A DNA stretch of 64,000 bases from Ifrita kowaldi (Eukaryota > Chordata > Aves > Passeriformes > Cinclosomatidae). The stretch is taken from the NCBI GenBank assembly GCA_013398055.1, contig VZRS01014440.1, positions 868,001 to 932,000 on the forward strand, given 5' to 3'. The notes under the pieces were generated by a model. It had not been told where the DNA came from and searched no databases. It was given only the letters and a program-made list of their open reading frames with translations. How positions within the stretch are numbered: the stretch's first letter is position 1; each line of letters opens with the position of its first letter. Positions 53,531-64,000 of this stretch are shown here, in pieces. A program made the translations under genes and the position numbers.

Positions 53531-55360
53531 AAAATACGGCTATTTGTTAATTCAGCAGAGCTGGAATGAAACGGGGACAAAATTGTCTCAGCAGCATCGT
53601 GGAGCGATCCTGGGCTGTCATTCTATCACTCCCGGGGCTGGGATATGCCAAATAGGAGAGAATGGGAACCCTGCGAAGATCCTGTCTTGGCTGGGGCTTT
53701 GTAATTAAGATCTAGTGCTTCGCAGAGCTACTGCGGGTAGATGCAATTTCAAAGTCAAGAGTAGCTTAAACTGGGTTACCCAACGTAAACAAATACAGAG
53801 TTAGCAGAGCACATCTCCTCCGTGCTCTTGATATTTAGTCCCTCTCGAGTGAACATGACTCTGTGCTGCCCATTATACACACCTTAGTGGGAGAAGAACA
53901 GCTCTTCCTACAGGTGCTTGATTTCACTGTGATGGTAAGGTATCACCATGTGAGCTTTGCTGCCTCTGCGTGGTTTCCTGTAGTCAGACCAGGGCATTGT
54001 TGTTCTGGTAGTACTTGAACATACCCTCTTCTTCTATCCAGACTTCCTTTTCTAGCTGAGTTTGCTGAACTTTACAACATCTGGCTCTTTTATGTGTGCT
54101 TGATTTCCTGAGTAAGTCCAGAAAATCTTGTGATAACTAATATCAAATCCCCATCTATTTCACACATTTTGTAGACCCGTGATCTCAGTGTCTCGCCATA
54201 CTGATCATCTGTTCACTAAAACCACAGGTTTTAGGTGAGGACCATGGATGAGTGAAAGGATGAAAAACTCTTCCATTAAATAAATTTTCTCACAGTACGT
54301 ATATACTGTGAAACATACTCTGTGCGTAGGTTTTTCCCCCATACCTAACTGTAGCTGGTCTCCCAACAAGTTAGATTCTGCTGTTTATGTACAGATAGCT
54401 CTCCTTTTGGATAAAATTTTAGGACTGATAGTTTCTTAGGACATTATTTTGTAAGTTAAGGGAAAAAGATAGATGGAAGGTGGGAGAGGATTGACAGTAG
54501 TAAGGCCGTGTATTTTCTTTCAGAATAATTTTGATTGTTGAGCATTTCAAACTCCTAAGTTCTACATCTCATTGTTTAAGAAATAATGAACATGTTTAAG
54601 AATTCTGATCCTTAGACAAGTATGTTATTGAGATCAAGTAGTATTCAATTAACTGAATTAGTAGAAGTGCTTGTATGCACCTTGTATTATCCTTTCCCAT
54701 CTACAACAAAACAGAAAAGCAAAAATGTATATAAGGTGTCATCCTTGTGAAGTCATGAACTGAATGTAATGCATGTTTTATATTTAGCAAACATCGAAGA
54801 AATGTAATAAATATAGGGGAGCTCTCAAGTAGTTCACATACTCAGAAAAGATGAAGAAAGGGTGACTTTTATCCTCCCTTAAGCATACAGCTGGATTTCT
54901 GAGTCTTGCAGCTCTTCTTTCAGAATGCTTAGGCATATTTGTTTTGGAAAGTAATACCAGTTTCAGCCTTTTATTAAGGAAGGAGGTTTCAGTTTTTGAG
55001 TCTTTAAACTGCTGAATGAGGAACAGGGTGCGTGGTGGATCAGATCTCAAAATACTGTGCTCAGCATACAGCATTGTTGAAGTTACTGCTTGAGCTTGAT
55101 TTTTTTCTATAAAATACATACCCCTGCTGTGTCATTAGTTTTTTGAATAACACTGCATTTACTATTCTAGTTAGCTTTATTTCTTTCTTAATTTTTCTTA
55201 CCATTTATGCTATATTCATATCTTAGGGCAATAAGTAGATTAAAAAAGTTCTGTTTTAAACTTGGCAGATTTTACTTTTTGAAATATTGATCAGAAAGTC
55301 TAGAGACAGCTCCAGAGAATAGAATGATCCAAGATTTCCAATCCCTTCTGCCTTTTTCAG
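53531..55360 (+). other. CEP290 leader intron, nothing recognised
   Basis: Ordinary intronic sequence between the CpG island and the first candidate downstream exon. No supported gene or repeat. Confidence 0.6.
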
Positions 55361-55417
55361 ATACTGCATTGACTTTCAGCTGTGTAAGAAGTCACTGTGG
55401 CCCACAGCAACCAGAAG
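55361..55417 (+). other. Candidate CEP290 leader exon
   Basis: A pyrimidine-rich acceptor ending TTTTTCAG (AG at 55359-55360) and a consensus donor AAG|GTAAGC at 55417/55418 enclose 57 bases. Spliced to the next exon, the frame of the CEP290 start codon stays open through it, although it has no in-frame ATG. It may be an untranslated exon used in some transcripts. Support is from splice sites only. Confidence 0.35.
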
Positions 55418-55963
55418 GTAAGCAGTAGAAGAAAACTTTCCACCACTTTCTGATGAGATTTTTCTCAGTTTCCAGGTTGATTAATGTCCTTTGTTTTAAT
55501 TGTCCAAATATTCTAATCCAAAAGAAGTGATGTTTAATACAATGTTGAGAAGTTGGTGCTCATAGTATCAAACTAAAGAAGGCGTTGGTTGTGTTTTAAA
55601 TATTAGAAATAATGATTTTTATGTTTGTTCCTTGGCATAAAAATACCACATTAAGAGATGGTAAAGAAAACAAGGATATTGAAGTTAAAATACCGGTTTC
55701 ATGTGTGTCCTGATCTTCACTGATAGTTTTAAAAATTGATTGACTATATATGGTGTCATTTATAACTTAAAGAAAAATGGTTTTGTTATAGCCTCCAAGT
55801 TTGCAATAGATCAAAATGTGAACAGAATGTTACTCAGTGTTACAAATGGATACAGTTAGAATCATCTGGTGTGGTTCAGTGGCCAGGTTCCGTTAAATCA
55901 TTTGACCTAAAATTGATAAGCACTGATGATACCTGATAACTGTTATTTTAATCTTTGTTCCAG

Positions 55964-56087
55964 GAAAAAAAATCATTACTTCAATATGGCACCCATTTTA
56001 GATTGGAAGAAGCTCATGAAAGTTGATCCAGATACTCTGCCTCGTCAAGAGGAGCTAGCAGACAGGTTGCTGGATATCATGTTCAAG
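55964..56087 (+). CDS. CEP290: CEP290 start-codon exon (residues 1-34)
   Basis: The exon starts at 55964 after TTCCAG; the first 22 bases are untranslated and the ATG is at 55986-55988, with A at -3 and G at +4. Encodes MAPILDWKKLMKVDPDTLPR and QEELADRLLDIMFK. The donor GTGCTT is weak. Failure to splice would give a stop after 41 codons. Confidence 0.96.
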
Positions 56088-59000
56088 GTGCTTGAGAAAA
56101 AGGGAACATGAGGGTTTTGTTACACCTGCTTCACTAAACTGTCTCTGGTCCTTCACATACATGAAAGATTTATTTTGTGGATTTCATTGATATTAGTGTA
56201 AAACCACGTTTGTCTCTTTCCTTAGGTTGATGGGAAAGACTTAAAAACTGAAATTCCAGAAAAACTTGTACACCTTTTTAAAATTACTCAATCGCTACTA
56301 AAGGTTTGTACTAATGCTTACTTTCTAAAATTCTGCAGATGCATTTGTTTATTTTTTTGTTTAAATGGAAGCATCATTATTCTTTTTTTTCACCTGTTCC
56401 TGAAAACACTGGTTACCCCTAACGTAATTTATATGCTAAAAGTGTGCTTGCACCAGAGTACCTGCTTGTAGCTGTTGGAATTTAGTAGTGGGAAGTGAAG
56501 TGAATTGGACTAACATAGTTATATAGATGGAAAATGCAAACAAATTTCTCAAATAACTATGTCTTAAACATGAAGTCTATGGAACAATCTTTTAATTTAT
56601 GTTAGTAGCAAATATTTCTTCTTTGCTTACTATGCTTCTTTTCTTAGATGAAAACTCAGGAGATAGAACTAGCCCTAGAAGAAGTTGAAAAAGCTGGGGA
56701 AGAGCAAGCCAAATGTGGTAAGCAGGCTTTTTTATGGTGTTCCTATATGCTGTTCCTTTTTTATGCTGTTCCTAACAAATTAACGTTTGTTAAATGTGGA
56801 TTTTAGGTTTTTGTTGTTGATGTTTTGTGGCTTTTCTTGGATTTAGAGAACTGGAGGAAATACCAACTGCTCTGAAGTAAATTGCTTCAACGAAGCCAAA
56901 TATTTAAAGTCTAAGGTTTACCATTGTTGTTTTATGTGTTTTTTACCTTGTTTGGTAATTAACTATATCTGTTCTATTTTACCAGAAAATAAATTTAAAG
57001 CAAAGCTGATGAAACTTCAGAATGAATTAGAGGTATGTTTTAAAATTTTGTTAGTGTATAGAATGCTCTGGTGGAGTTTTTTAATTATTTGATTTTAGGC
57101 TAGTATCTAATCTTGTAAAGTGATTAACTAGCCCTACATTTTAGCAAATGCTTTGTATTGTTTTTTGAATATGCGCCAGTCTTGGGTGAATAATTATTTG
57201 ACTTTTTTATGCTTGAAAAATCCCATTTATTTTAGTCTTAGCATCTGCTTTGGTGTTTTTAGTTCTTTCTACTTTGAATATCTACTATATCTATAATGTT
57301 ATTTTAATGCTCATAAGGCGGCACAAAGATCTGCTGGTGGTCGTGATACTCGTTTTTTGCGCGATGAGATCCGCCAACTGGAAAAACAGTTGGAACAAAA
57401 AGAGAGACAGTTAACAGATATAGAAGAAGAATTGGAAAAGGAGAAGAAAGCGAATGAACAGGTAAGAAGGACTTGAGCTTGACATCTCTAGAAGCTGTTC
57501 TGTCAAATATTTTGATAAGTTGATGTTCTGAAACAAGCCTCTGAAATTAAAAAAAAAAAAAAGAAACAACTGATGGAACAGGATTGCTGCGCATTTGTTT
57601 TCTTTTTCTGTCTCTGGAGTTCTTCATGGTGTCAGTGATGCATATAAAGGTTTTCTGTCTCGTAGCTTGCTGTTCGAATTGAAGATGCCGAAAATGAAAA
57701 CATCAGATTCAGGAGAGAGGTTAGCAAAAATTATTGCTGATTTACTGTATGTTTAACTTTGTGTATAAATACATTATTGTCTTTCTGTATTTGAAATTTT
57801 TGGTGTGATGTTTAATTTTGGAACATTTCCTGTTTAGTAGTGCAAAGTAAATATGTAGTACATCTGCTCGTATGCAACTTGGTTATTTAAGGTCAGGAAT
57901 TCTCTACATTTCAATTTGCATAGTCCTACTGTGCATTAGTTTGGCCTGGATTTTGGGTTTTGAATTTTTTAGTATTTTTCTTAAATATTATTGCCAAGTA
58001 GATTTGTTTAATTATTGTCCTGGGATAAAACCTTGAGAATCATTTGTCAAAATATCCCTCTAGATGTGTGTGTGTATGTATGTATATGCATGCACAGATA
58101 TAAACAAAGCTGTTTTATTTTGTCTCTATATTGATTATTATTTAGTCTTCCTAAAGCAAAACTTATTTCTAATATTTTTCATGCTTTGTTCTCTTGGTCT
58201 TGTTTTCTCCTTTTTAATATGAAGAAAAAGCGCATAAAGAAAAAGGTGAGGCTTCTGAGACTTTTAAAACAGACTGTAGGAATTTGGATGGGTTTTGAGT
58301 GTCTTAGCTGTTTGTGTTAGCTTGTTAGAAATGCAGTGACTTTGTCTTCAACTCTTAGAAATGGATTTAAGTTTGGATTGCTTTTTGTGCAGAATGAACA
58401 ATTGCGTCAGGATGTAGTTGACTATCAGAGGCAAATAGATTCTCAAAAAGAAACAATTCCACTACGAAGAGGAGAGGTTTCTGATTACACATCACAGTTG
58501 TCCAAAAGGAGCTCTGAGCTTGTCCAGTATTTGGATGAAATTCAGGTAAAAATCTATTCATTCTATTGAGTATCTATTGGAGTTTTACTGATGTAAAGTG
58601 TCTTTCATAACGCTATGTCAATTTACAGATAAAGTCACGTGGCGTAAGGGAATTCATAATGTGGTATAGTTCTGCCATGCATACAGTCTGCATCTATGAA
58701 TCTGGCAGAGGTAATGAAGTTACCAACAGGGGGAGATACGACTTTTGTTTGCTGTTTGGATTTGTTGAAATTGGTAACCTAGAGGTGAAATACTCTATAT
58801 TCTGTGCTAATTTCATGTAAGACTTTCAAATTCTTATTCAGGTATTAAGATGGGGACTTTCTAAAAGCGGTTTTTTCTTTATTTATGCAGAATTTGACTG
58901 AAGCTAATGAGAAGTTAGAGATTCAAAACCAAGAAATGAGGAAAAATCTTGAGGAATCAGTGCAGGAAATGGAGAAGATGACTGATGAGTATAGCAAAAT

Positions 59001-62000
59001 GAAACTAATTGTGCAACAATCTGATATTATTATGGATGAGTTAAGAAAAGAGAAAGATCGCTACAAATTTCAAGTAAGAACTGACTTATTATTTAGTGTA
59101 ATTTTTTTTTTAGGTTTCTACTCTGTGTTCATGTTTTAGCTTAAGTTAAAAAACATTCTATCTGTGCAGTTAAAACCACGCACTCCTCTAAAGTAATGCT
59201 CTTTAAAAGTAGTGTGATCTTTGAATGTGGTACAGATTTTAAAATTTGACTGCAGATCACAAACATTTTTTTTGTGTAAAATGTTAGTCATGCACTGTAC
59301 TCAAAAGTCATTCCCTTGCTGCTGTAATACTAATCTGTTAAATGTTATGTACTCGATGTAGTGTGTTTGTACATAAATACTGGTTAAGCCCAAACCTTTT
59401 TGTAATGTGATGTTCATCCAAATGGCTTGTCTAGGTTCAGGATCTTTCAGACCAGCTGAAAGCAAAGAATGAGGAAGATGATCCACTCATGGCGGCTGTA
59501 AATGCAAAAGTTGAAGAATGGAAGGTATTTTTTAGTACTTTTAGAATAATTTTTAGAAATTACTTCAAGTGTTCTGATGGTATTTTTATCTTCTTTTCAG
59601 AAAATCTTAGCTTCAAAAGATGATGAACTCCTAGAGTATCAGCAAATGTTGTTTAACTTGGAAGAGAAAATGAAAATGGTCCAACTTGATGTAGACAGAA
59701 ACAGTATACTGTCGCTTCAGCAGGTACAGTCCATGTGAGACATTGCACACATAGAAATCACCATTCACTAAATATGCTAATGATCAAATATATATTTAGT
59801 CTTTCATAGTTTGGAAATACAAAGTACTTAAGTTTGAGAATTATGAGACGGGTTGATTCATTCCACTGTAAAGTTAGCTTAATAGGCAATGTACAAAGGA
59901 AACTTCTATGTATGCATGTATATATCTATGTATGACCTGAACTCTTGGTAGTTGGTTCTGTTACTTTCACATTTATCTTTTCTAGCTATTATGCAGTGTT
60001 TCTAAAATATAGCTTAGTTTCTGTGCTCTAAATTTGTTAGTTAAGGAACAGTCTCACCTAGTACTTGATTTTCTGTGTTCATTGGTCTCATGTGATTAAC
60101 TGTGTGGTTCGTATGATAGAGCTAGCTGAATTTGTGTATCTCTCATATTCGTGGAAAAGTCCATAGTTCTTCATGATTTTGAATGTCTCCACTTTCTTAA
60201 GAAACATAATCCCCTCCCTGTCCCCCCAAAATAATGTGGTCCATTAGGAATCCTGAAATAGTCATTATGGAAAGCATACTCTCTGATTCCAGGATGATCT
60301 TCTGCCTTGCTGTAAGTTTTTTAAGTAAATGACATTTATGTTACATTTTGGGTTCTTGTAGACTGAGCAGTATGGTGAGATATATTTATGCAGTCTTCCA
60401 AACCTAGTGACAGATAGTTTCTCAAGAGAAAAAACACTGAAGTACAAATCAGCCTTAGGTGTCAGAAGAGGAAAGCAGCTGAAAGTAACTTTGATAAGTG
60501 GTTGTTTGGTTTTATCTGAATAGATAGCTGTACAGATGGCTTTTTTTGGGGGGGAGGGGTGAGGGGAGGGAGGGAGGGAGCATTACTAGAATGACATTTT
60601 GAAATGTTTTGTGGAAATAAGCTGTAAAATACAGCTGTAAAACTAAATCAAGTTACTGCTCCGGTTTTTACTCAAAATGGACTGAGCTTGCTATCCTTCA
60701 ATATATGTTTAAATTCTAAAGGGTTATATTTAGGTCTTTACAACTTTACTAAGTTCTGTACTTTTAGATTCTGAATGTGGTTATATTTTTAAGAAAGCCT
60801 GAAAGTTGTATTTCAGAACATTGGTATAAAGTAAGAACCCTGAGATTTTTACATTTTTATTAGTACACTTTATTATTATTTTACATTTTATTATTATTAA
60901 TGCCTGTAACTTTTTAAAAGTCTCTTTTTTTATCTTTTACCACGTTTTTATTCATCACAGAAAAAATAACATTAAGCTTTCTATGTTGTTTCTAAAGTTC
61001 ATGTACAAGTACAGAAATAGCATAGTATAAATAAAAGTCACTTCTGCAGTCTATGTGTACTTATGAATGTATATGCATGCAAAACAAGATGTGATACCAA
61101 CTTTTAAAAGTTAGATGGCTTGCTGAAAGGCTGTCTGCAATTCAGGTGTCATGTAGGATAGATTGTTATTCCTTGCAATCTTGAACTTGTATCTCTCAGT
61201 TCCCAATGGCAGTTGTTTTTGAGGAAGCTGCAAGAAACCTATATCATCTGAAACTTTTCATCTAACATTGGCAAACTCCGAGAGTACTGTTTCCATTTAA
61301 AATTATACTAAAATGATGTTTTTTTTCCTGTTTGAGTGCTTTATTTTTACCTTCTCATTTTTCCTGCTTTGCATTTATATACCAAACTTCAAGATAATAT
61401 CTGAACTCTCTGTTGTAAGTATAGTATATTTGATGTTCTGTAAATTGTTTTGTATTAGCTTTATGTAATTTCTTCATTTACCATGTGGTGTTCTGTATTG
61501 GTAGTTTGCCTCTCAGTAAAGAAGGATCCTTTAATGGAGTTTCTTTTTTTTTGCATGTGTAGGGTGTGCAAGAGCGAGATGCTCAGATAAGATTGCTTAC
61601 TGAGCAAGTTGAACAGTATACCAAAGAAATGGAGAAAAATGCATTCGTTATCGAGAAATTAAAAGATGATCTCCAAAAAGATAAAGGTAACATGACTATT
61701 TTGTATTAATGTCAAAATTAGGAAAATCAGAAACCACAAATTTACTGTGCATTCTTTATTTTTTAGAACTAAAGAATGGAAAAAAACAATTGCAGTATTT
61801 GAGTAATTTTAGTCTTTAATCTATTTTCTTCATTTTCTTTTATTAAACATTCATGAAGAGTTTACATTTATCCAGATTACCTCAGTGGGTTTTATGGGTA
61901 ATAAAATTATACCTGTTCTGTAAAAGTTAGAGCATAACATGTAAGGTCTCAGCTCCATCAAGAATTGAAAAGGAGTAGTAGCATGCAATTCCAAATAAAT

Positions 62001-64000
62001 TCTGATTTCCCTTCTGTGCCCTCCCTTATGATAAATACTGTTTGAAGGAACTGTTGCGGCAAAGAAAACCTGACCTCTTATATGTAGTGTCTTGTAATTT
62101 CCTAATTAAAAAGAGCAGGAAATGAAGATGTCCTTTATAATGTTTTCTGAAGTGTTTCTGTCTTGATTAATGGCAGATAGCAAGAATTCCTAGTTGAATT
62201 GTAAACATCAAGGTTTTTCTTTCCAGGTCACTCATCTCTTGCTCCATGGAATCAAATTGGGGATATGCAAGAAAAGTTAAAAATGCTGGAAGAGAGAACT
62301 ATGGAGGCTGAAAAATCAGCAGAATTGGCAGAAGCACATGCCAGAGAAAAGGACAAAGAACTTGTTGAGACTTTGAAAAGAATGAGAGACTATGAACTGG
62401 TAAACAGTTTGTCAGAGTGGAGCGGGTATTCATCATATTTTTAGGAGAGCATTCTGTCCTTCCATATTTATTTAATTGTTCTAATTAAAAATTAAATAAA
62501 TTACTTTGATGGTATTCCCCTTCCTCTTCCCTTCCCTTTTGAACAGTAATTGAACACTCAAGATGTGATTCTTCAAAGGATCATGTAGTTGGAGGACTCA
62601 CTTTTGAAATATGCAGACTCCTCTGTGTTCAAGGACAGATTTATAGGATCTGCTTTTTATTCAGTAACGTTTTTCACTAAGCATAGTGAAGAAGAGTGAT
62701 AGAGGTTGAAAAACGTTTTTCTTGTCTGTGTAAGATGAAAGAAAGATTCATAATCTATTTTAGTAAGTCTTCTATTGGTTGTTTTGTTCTTACTTCCCGT
62801 GTGGGGTTTTTACAGGGAATATATGGTTTGGAAGAAGCTGTTGCTGAAATCAAAGATTTAAGAAAGCAAGTCAAAATACGAGACCATGAGATTGAGTCAT
62901 TAATTAAGGAAGTCAATAAACTTGAACTTAAAATAAATGACTTTCTTGATGAAAATGAAGAACTCAGAGAACGCTTAGGTATGCTGTATCCAGTATATGT
63001 TCAATTATTTGTTGGGTAACAATTGAAATAGGATTTTATAATGGAAATTTTTTACAATACCAAGTCACTGGAAATAATTTGTTATATTCTGCTAATATTT
63101 CCAAGTAGTTTTAATTAGTTTGGAAAACTGCATGAATGAACTTGCCTTACAGGTTCCTTTGACTGAAGAAAGTAGGAGAATAGATTCTCTACTCTTTTTT
63201 GGTTTTGATTCCTGTTTGACTACACACTGCATAATAAACTTCCTAATACGGTATTTTGAAACCACAGCATCCTGAAGTTATAATGTTAGATGAAAAACAC
63301 AGAGAAAACTTCAGCAGGCTTATTTTTAAATAGAAGAATTTAAATGTAAATAAGGCTAATTTTAGGTGCCACTTTATTGCACTTTGGGTTTTGAGTAACT
63401 GAGGTAAAATTAAGCTTTCTTCTGGTCTTAATATATGGAGTGTAAGATGTGTGTATATGTTATATAGATAGTTTTATATTTTTATATATAGTTGAAATAT
63501 ACTGAACTATCAATAAGCTATTTTTTCACTCTACCTGTGTAGTTATGTTCTTACATAAATTACCTGCTTTAGCTAACATTAATGTTCCTCCTTAATGAAT
63601 AACTATGATATACTTTGTTTTAGGTCTTGAGCCAAAGACAATGATTGATTTAAATGAATTCAGAAACAGCAAAGCACTGAAGCAGCAGCAATATAGAGCT
63701 GAAAACCAGATCCTTTTGCAAGAGGTGAGTGATAAATGCTATTTTTGTGTAAGAGCTATGTAATAAAAATGTATTTGAACAAAATGGGAGTACTGATCTG
63801 TGAATAATAATATGCAGATCGAAAGGCTAGAAGAGGAAAGAATTGAACTGAAAAAACACATTCGTAAGTTGGCTCAGGAGAAAGGAAGAAGAGTTGCAAC
63901 AACAGGTAGGATGTTTTTATTCTAAACTGTACTTTCAAAAACATTGTTTATTCTTATAAACAGAATTTATTCTGTTTATATTTGAGTATAAATATTGTGT
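55986..64000 (+). CDS. CEP290: CEP290, N-terminal 571 residues, continues beyond window
   Basis: Encodes centrosomal protein 290, a very long coiled-coil protein of the centriolar satellites and the ciliary transition zone, where it helps tether microtubule doublets to the ciliary membrane and gate protein entry. The visible coding sequence is the join of 55986-56087, 56226-56303, 56648-56717, 56986-57032, 57318-57461, 57666-57719, 58225-58245, 58393-58545, 58891-59073, 59435-59524, 59601-59723, 61563-61686, 62227-62399, 62816-62978, 63624-63724 and 63818-63905. It totals 1714 bases. Exon lengths and phases match those I remember for human exons 2-17, except the 62227 exon, which is 173 bases against 170. 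The protein begins MAPILDWKKLMKVDPDTLPR and is dominated by Glu/Lys/Leu-rich coiled coil. The human protein is about 2480 residues, so about three quarters lies outside. Confidence 0.97.
56226..56303 (+). CDS. CEP290: CEP290 exon 3 (residues 35-60)
   Basis: Encodes VDGKDLKTEIPEKLVHLFKI then TQSLLK. Exactly 78 bases, phase 0 both ends, as in human. Donor GTTTGT. Confidence 0.95.
56648..56717 (+). CDS. CEP290: CEP290 exon 4 (residues 61-83)
   Basis: Encodes MKTQEIELALEEVEKAGEEQ then AKC. 70 bases, ends phase 1, donor GTAAGC. Start of the coiled coil. Confidence 0.95.
56986..57032 (+). CDS. CEP290: CEP290 exon 5 (residues 84-99)
   Basis: Encodes ENKFKAKLMKLQNELE; 47 bases, donor GTATGT. Confidence 0.94.
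57318..57461 (+). CDS. CEP290: CEP290 exon 6 (residues 100-147)
   Basis: Encodes AAQRSAGGRDTRFLRDEIRQ and then a Glu/Lys-rich coiled coil ending KKANEQ. 144 bases as in human; this exon is skipped in some human transcripts. Donor GTAAGA. Confidence 0.96.
57666..57719 (+). CDS. CEP290: CEP290 exon 7 (residues 148-165)
   Basis: Encodes LAVRIEDAENENIRFRRE; 54 bases, phase 0, donor GTTAGC. Confidence 0.94.
58225..58245 (+). CDS. CEP290: CEP290 exon 8, 21-base micro-exon (residues 166-172)
   Basis: Encodes KKRIKKK between a TATGAAG acceptor and a GTGAGG donor. The human micro-exon is the same size and encodes a similar basic run. The acceptor has a poor pyrimidine tract directly next to the AG. 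Confidence 0.92.
58393..58545 (+). CDS. CEP290: CEP290 exon 9 (residues 173-223)
   Basis: Encodes NEQLRQDVVDYQRQIDSQKE and continues to LVQYLDEIQ; 153 bases, phase 0. A methionine-led frame that starts upstream is intron. Confidence 0.96.
58891..59073 (+). CDS. CEP290: CEP290 exon 10 (residues 224-284)
   Basis: Encodes NLTEANEKLEIQNQEMRKNL and ESVQEMEKMTDEY, a highly conserved coiled coil; 183 bases, donor GTAAGA. Confidence 0.97.
59435..59524 (+). CDS. CEP290: CEP290 exon 11 (residues 285-314)
   Basis: Encodes VQDLSDQLKAKNEEDDPLMA and AVNAKVEEWK; 90 bases, phase 0. Confidence 0.96.
59601..59723 (+). CDS. CEP290: CEP290 exon 12 (residues 315-355)
   Basis: Encodes KILASKDDELLEYQQMLFNL and ends SLQQ; 123 bases. 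Followed by the largest CEP290 intron in the window (59724-61562). Confidence 0.96.
60548..60580 (+). repeat. G-rich tract, possible G-quadruplex
   Basis: Six runs of three or more G separated by one to three bases, within the CEP290 intron 59724-61562 and on the coding strand, so the RNA would carry it too. Confidence 0.6.
61563..61686 (+). CDS. CEP290: CEP290 exon 13 (residues 356-396)
   Basis: Encodes GVQERDAQIRLLTEQVEQYT, then KEMEKNAFVIEKLKDDLQ; 124 bases, ends phase 1. Acceptor GTGTAG lies behind a T9 run and ATG-rich spacer. Confidence 0.96.
62227..62399 (+). CDS. CEP290: CEP290 exon 14 (residues 397-454)
   Basis: Encodes GHSSLAPWNQIGDMQEKLKM and ELAEAHAREKDKELVETLKR, ending MRDYEL. 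173 bases, one codon longer than I remember for human; the variable first third is the least conserved part of the visible protein. Confidence 0.94.
62816..62978 (+). CDS. CEP290: CEP290 exon 15 (residues 455-508)
   Basis: Encodes GIYGLEEAVAEIKDLRKQVK and INDFLDENEELRERL; 163 bases, ends phase 1, donor GTATGC. Confidence 0.96.
63624..63724 (+). CDS. CEP290: CEP290 exon 16 (residues 509-542)
   Basis: Encodes LEPKTMIDLNEFRNSKALKQ and then QQYRAENQILLQE; 101 bases, donor GTGAGT. Confidence 0.96.
63818..63905 (+). CDS. CEP290: CEP290 exon 17 (residues 543-571)
   Basis: Encodes IERLEEERIELKKHIRKLAQ and EKGRRVATT, with a split codon at the end; 88 bases, donor GTAGGA. The last exon in the window; 63906-64000 is the start of the next intron. 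Confidence 0.95.

Larger units (their letters stand above)
56088..63817 (+). other. CEP290 introns within the window
   Basis: Introns between the listed exons range from 76 bases (59525-59600) to 1.8 kb (59724-61562), with GT-AG ends. I see no transposon or RNA gene in them, only the G-rich tract at 60548-60580, homopolymers and a short TATA-rich run near 63460-63490. Confidence 0.75.

Noticed and set aside
53203..53580. A 125-codon minus-strand open frame in the CpG island
   Set aside because: Low-complexity Arg/Gly/Pro/Ala sequence across an N, as expected from a CpG island; no family resemblance.
55926..56111. CEP290 start as a 61-codon protein from 55926
   Set aside because: Its first residues are intron and its end reads through the weak donor; the true start is the ATG at 55986 and the exon ends at 56087.
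1..64000. tRNA, rRNA, CRISPR, operon, toxin-antitoxin or endogenous retrovirus features
   Set aside because: None could be recognised by eye; the window is a vertebrate two-gene locus. Small RNA genes cannot be excluded without a covariance-model search.

Overview
This is vertebrate nuclear DNA, almost certainly from a bird. It is AT-rich, its genes are split by short introns, and it carries CR1 non-LTR retrotransposon copies with the typical avian 3' end. There is one 206-base assembly gap (10887-11092) and one ambiguous base (53415). It is not a bacterial or plasmid region: there are no operons, CRISPR arrays or phage genes, and I see no endogenous retrovirus.

The window holds two divergently transcribed genes. 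TMTC3 lies on the minus strand. Its coding exons run from 45068 down to 22693, and I could join 13 of them into a complete 915-codon frame plus stop, with every splice phase agreeing. CEP290 lies on the plus strand. Its first 16 coding exons (55986-63905) encode about the first 571 residues, and the gene continues past the right edge. Between them a CpG island at about 53050-53530 is the likely shared, bidirectional promoter. The human orthologues are arranged head to head in the same way.

Layout: 1 to about 20000 is intergenic DNA downstream of TMTC3, with no gene I can support, simple repeats and a few old repeat remnants. About 20000-22692 probably holds the TMTC3 3' UTR. 22693-45068 is coding exons and introns of TMTC3, including a 2 kb dead CR1 copy at about 37850-39850 in antisense orientation. 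45069-53300 is the TMTC3 leader, with an untranslated exon at 45679-45791 and two short CR1 tails. 53050-53530 is the CpG island. 53530-55963 is the first intron or leader of CEP290, and 55964-64000 is CEP290 exons and introns.

The two genes act in different pathways. TMTC3 is an ER membrane O-mannosyltransferase for cadherins. CEP290 is a coiled-coil protein of the centrosome and ciliary transition zone. Their link here is the shared promoter, not a common biochemical pathway. I found no new biological system. The best leads concern the promoter and the short upstream reading frames in the TMTC3 leader.
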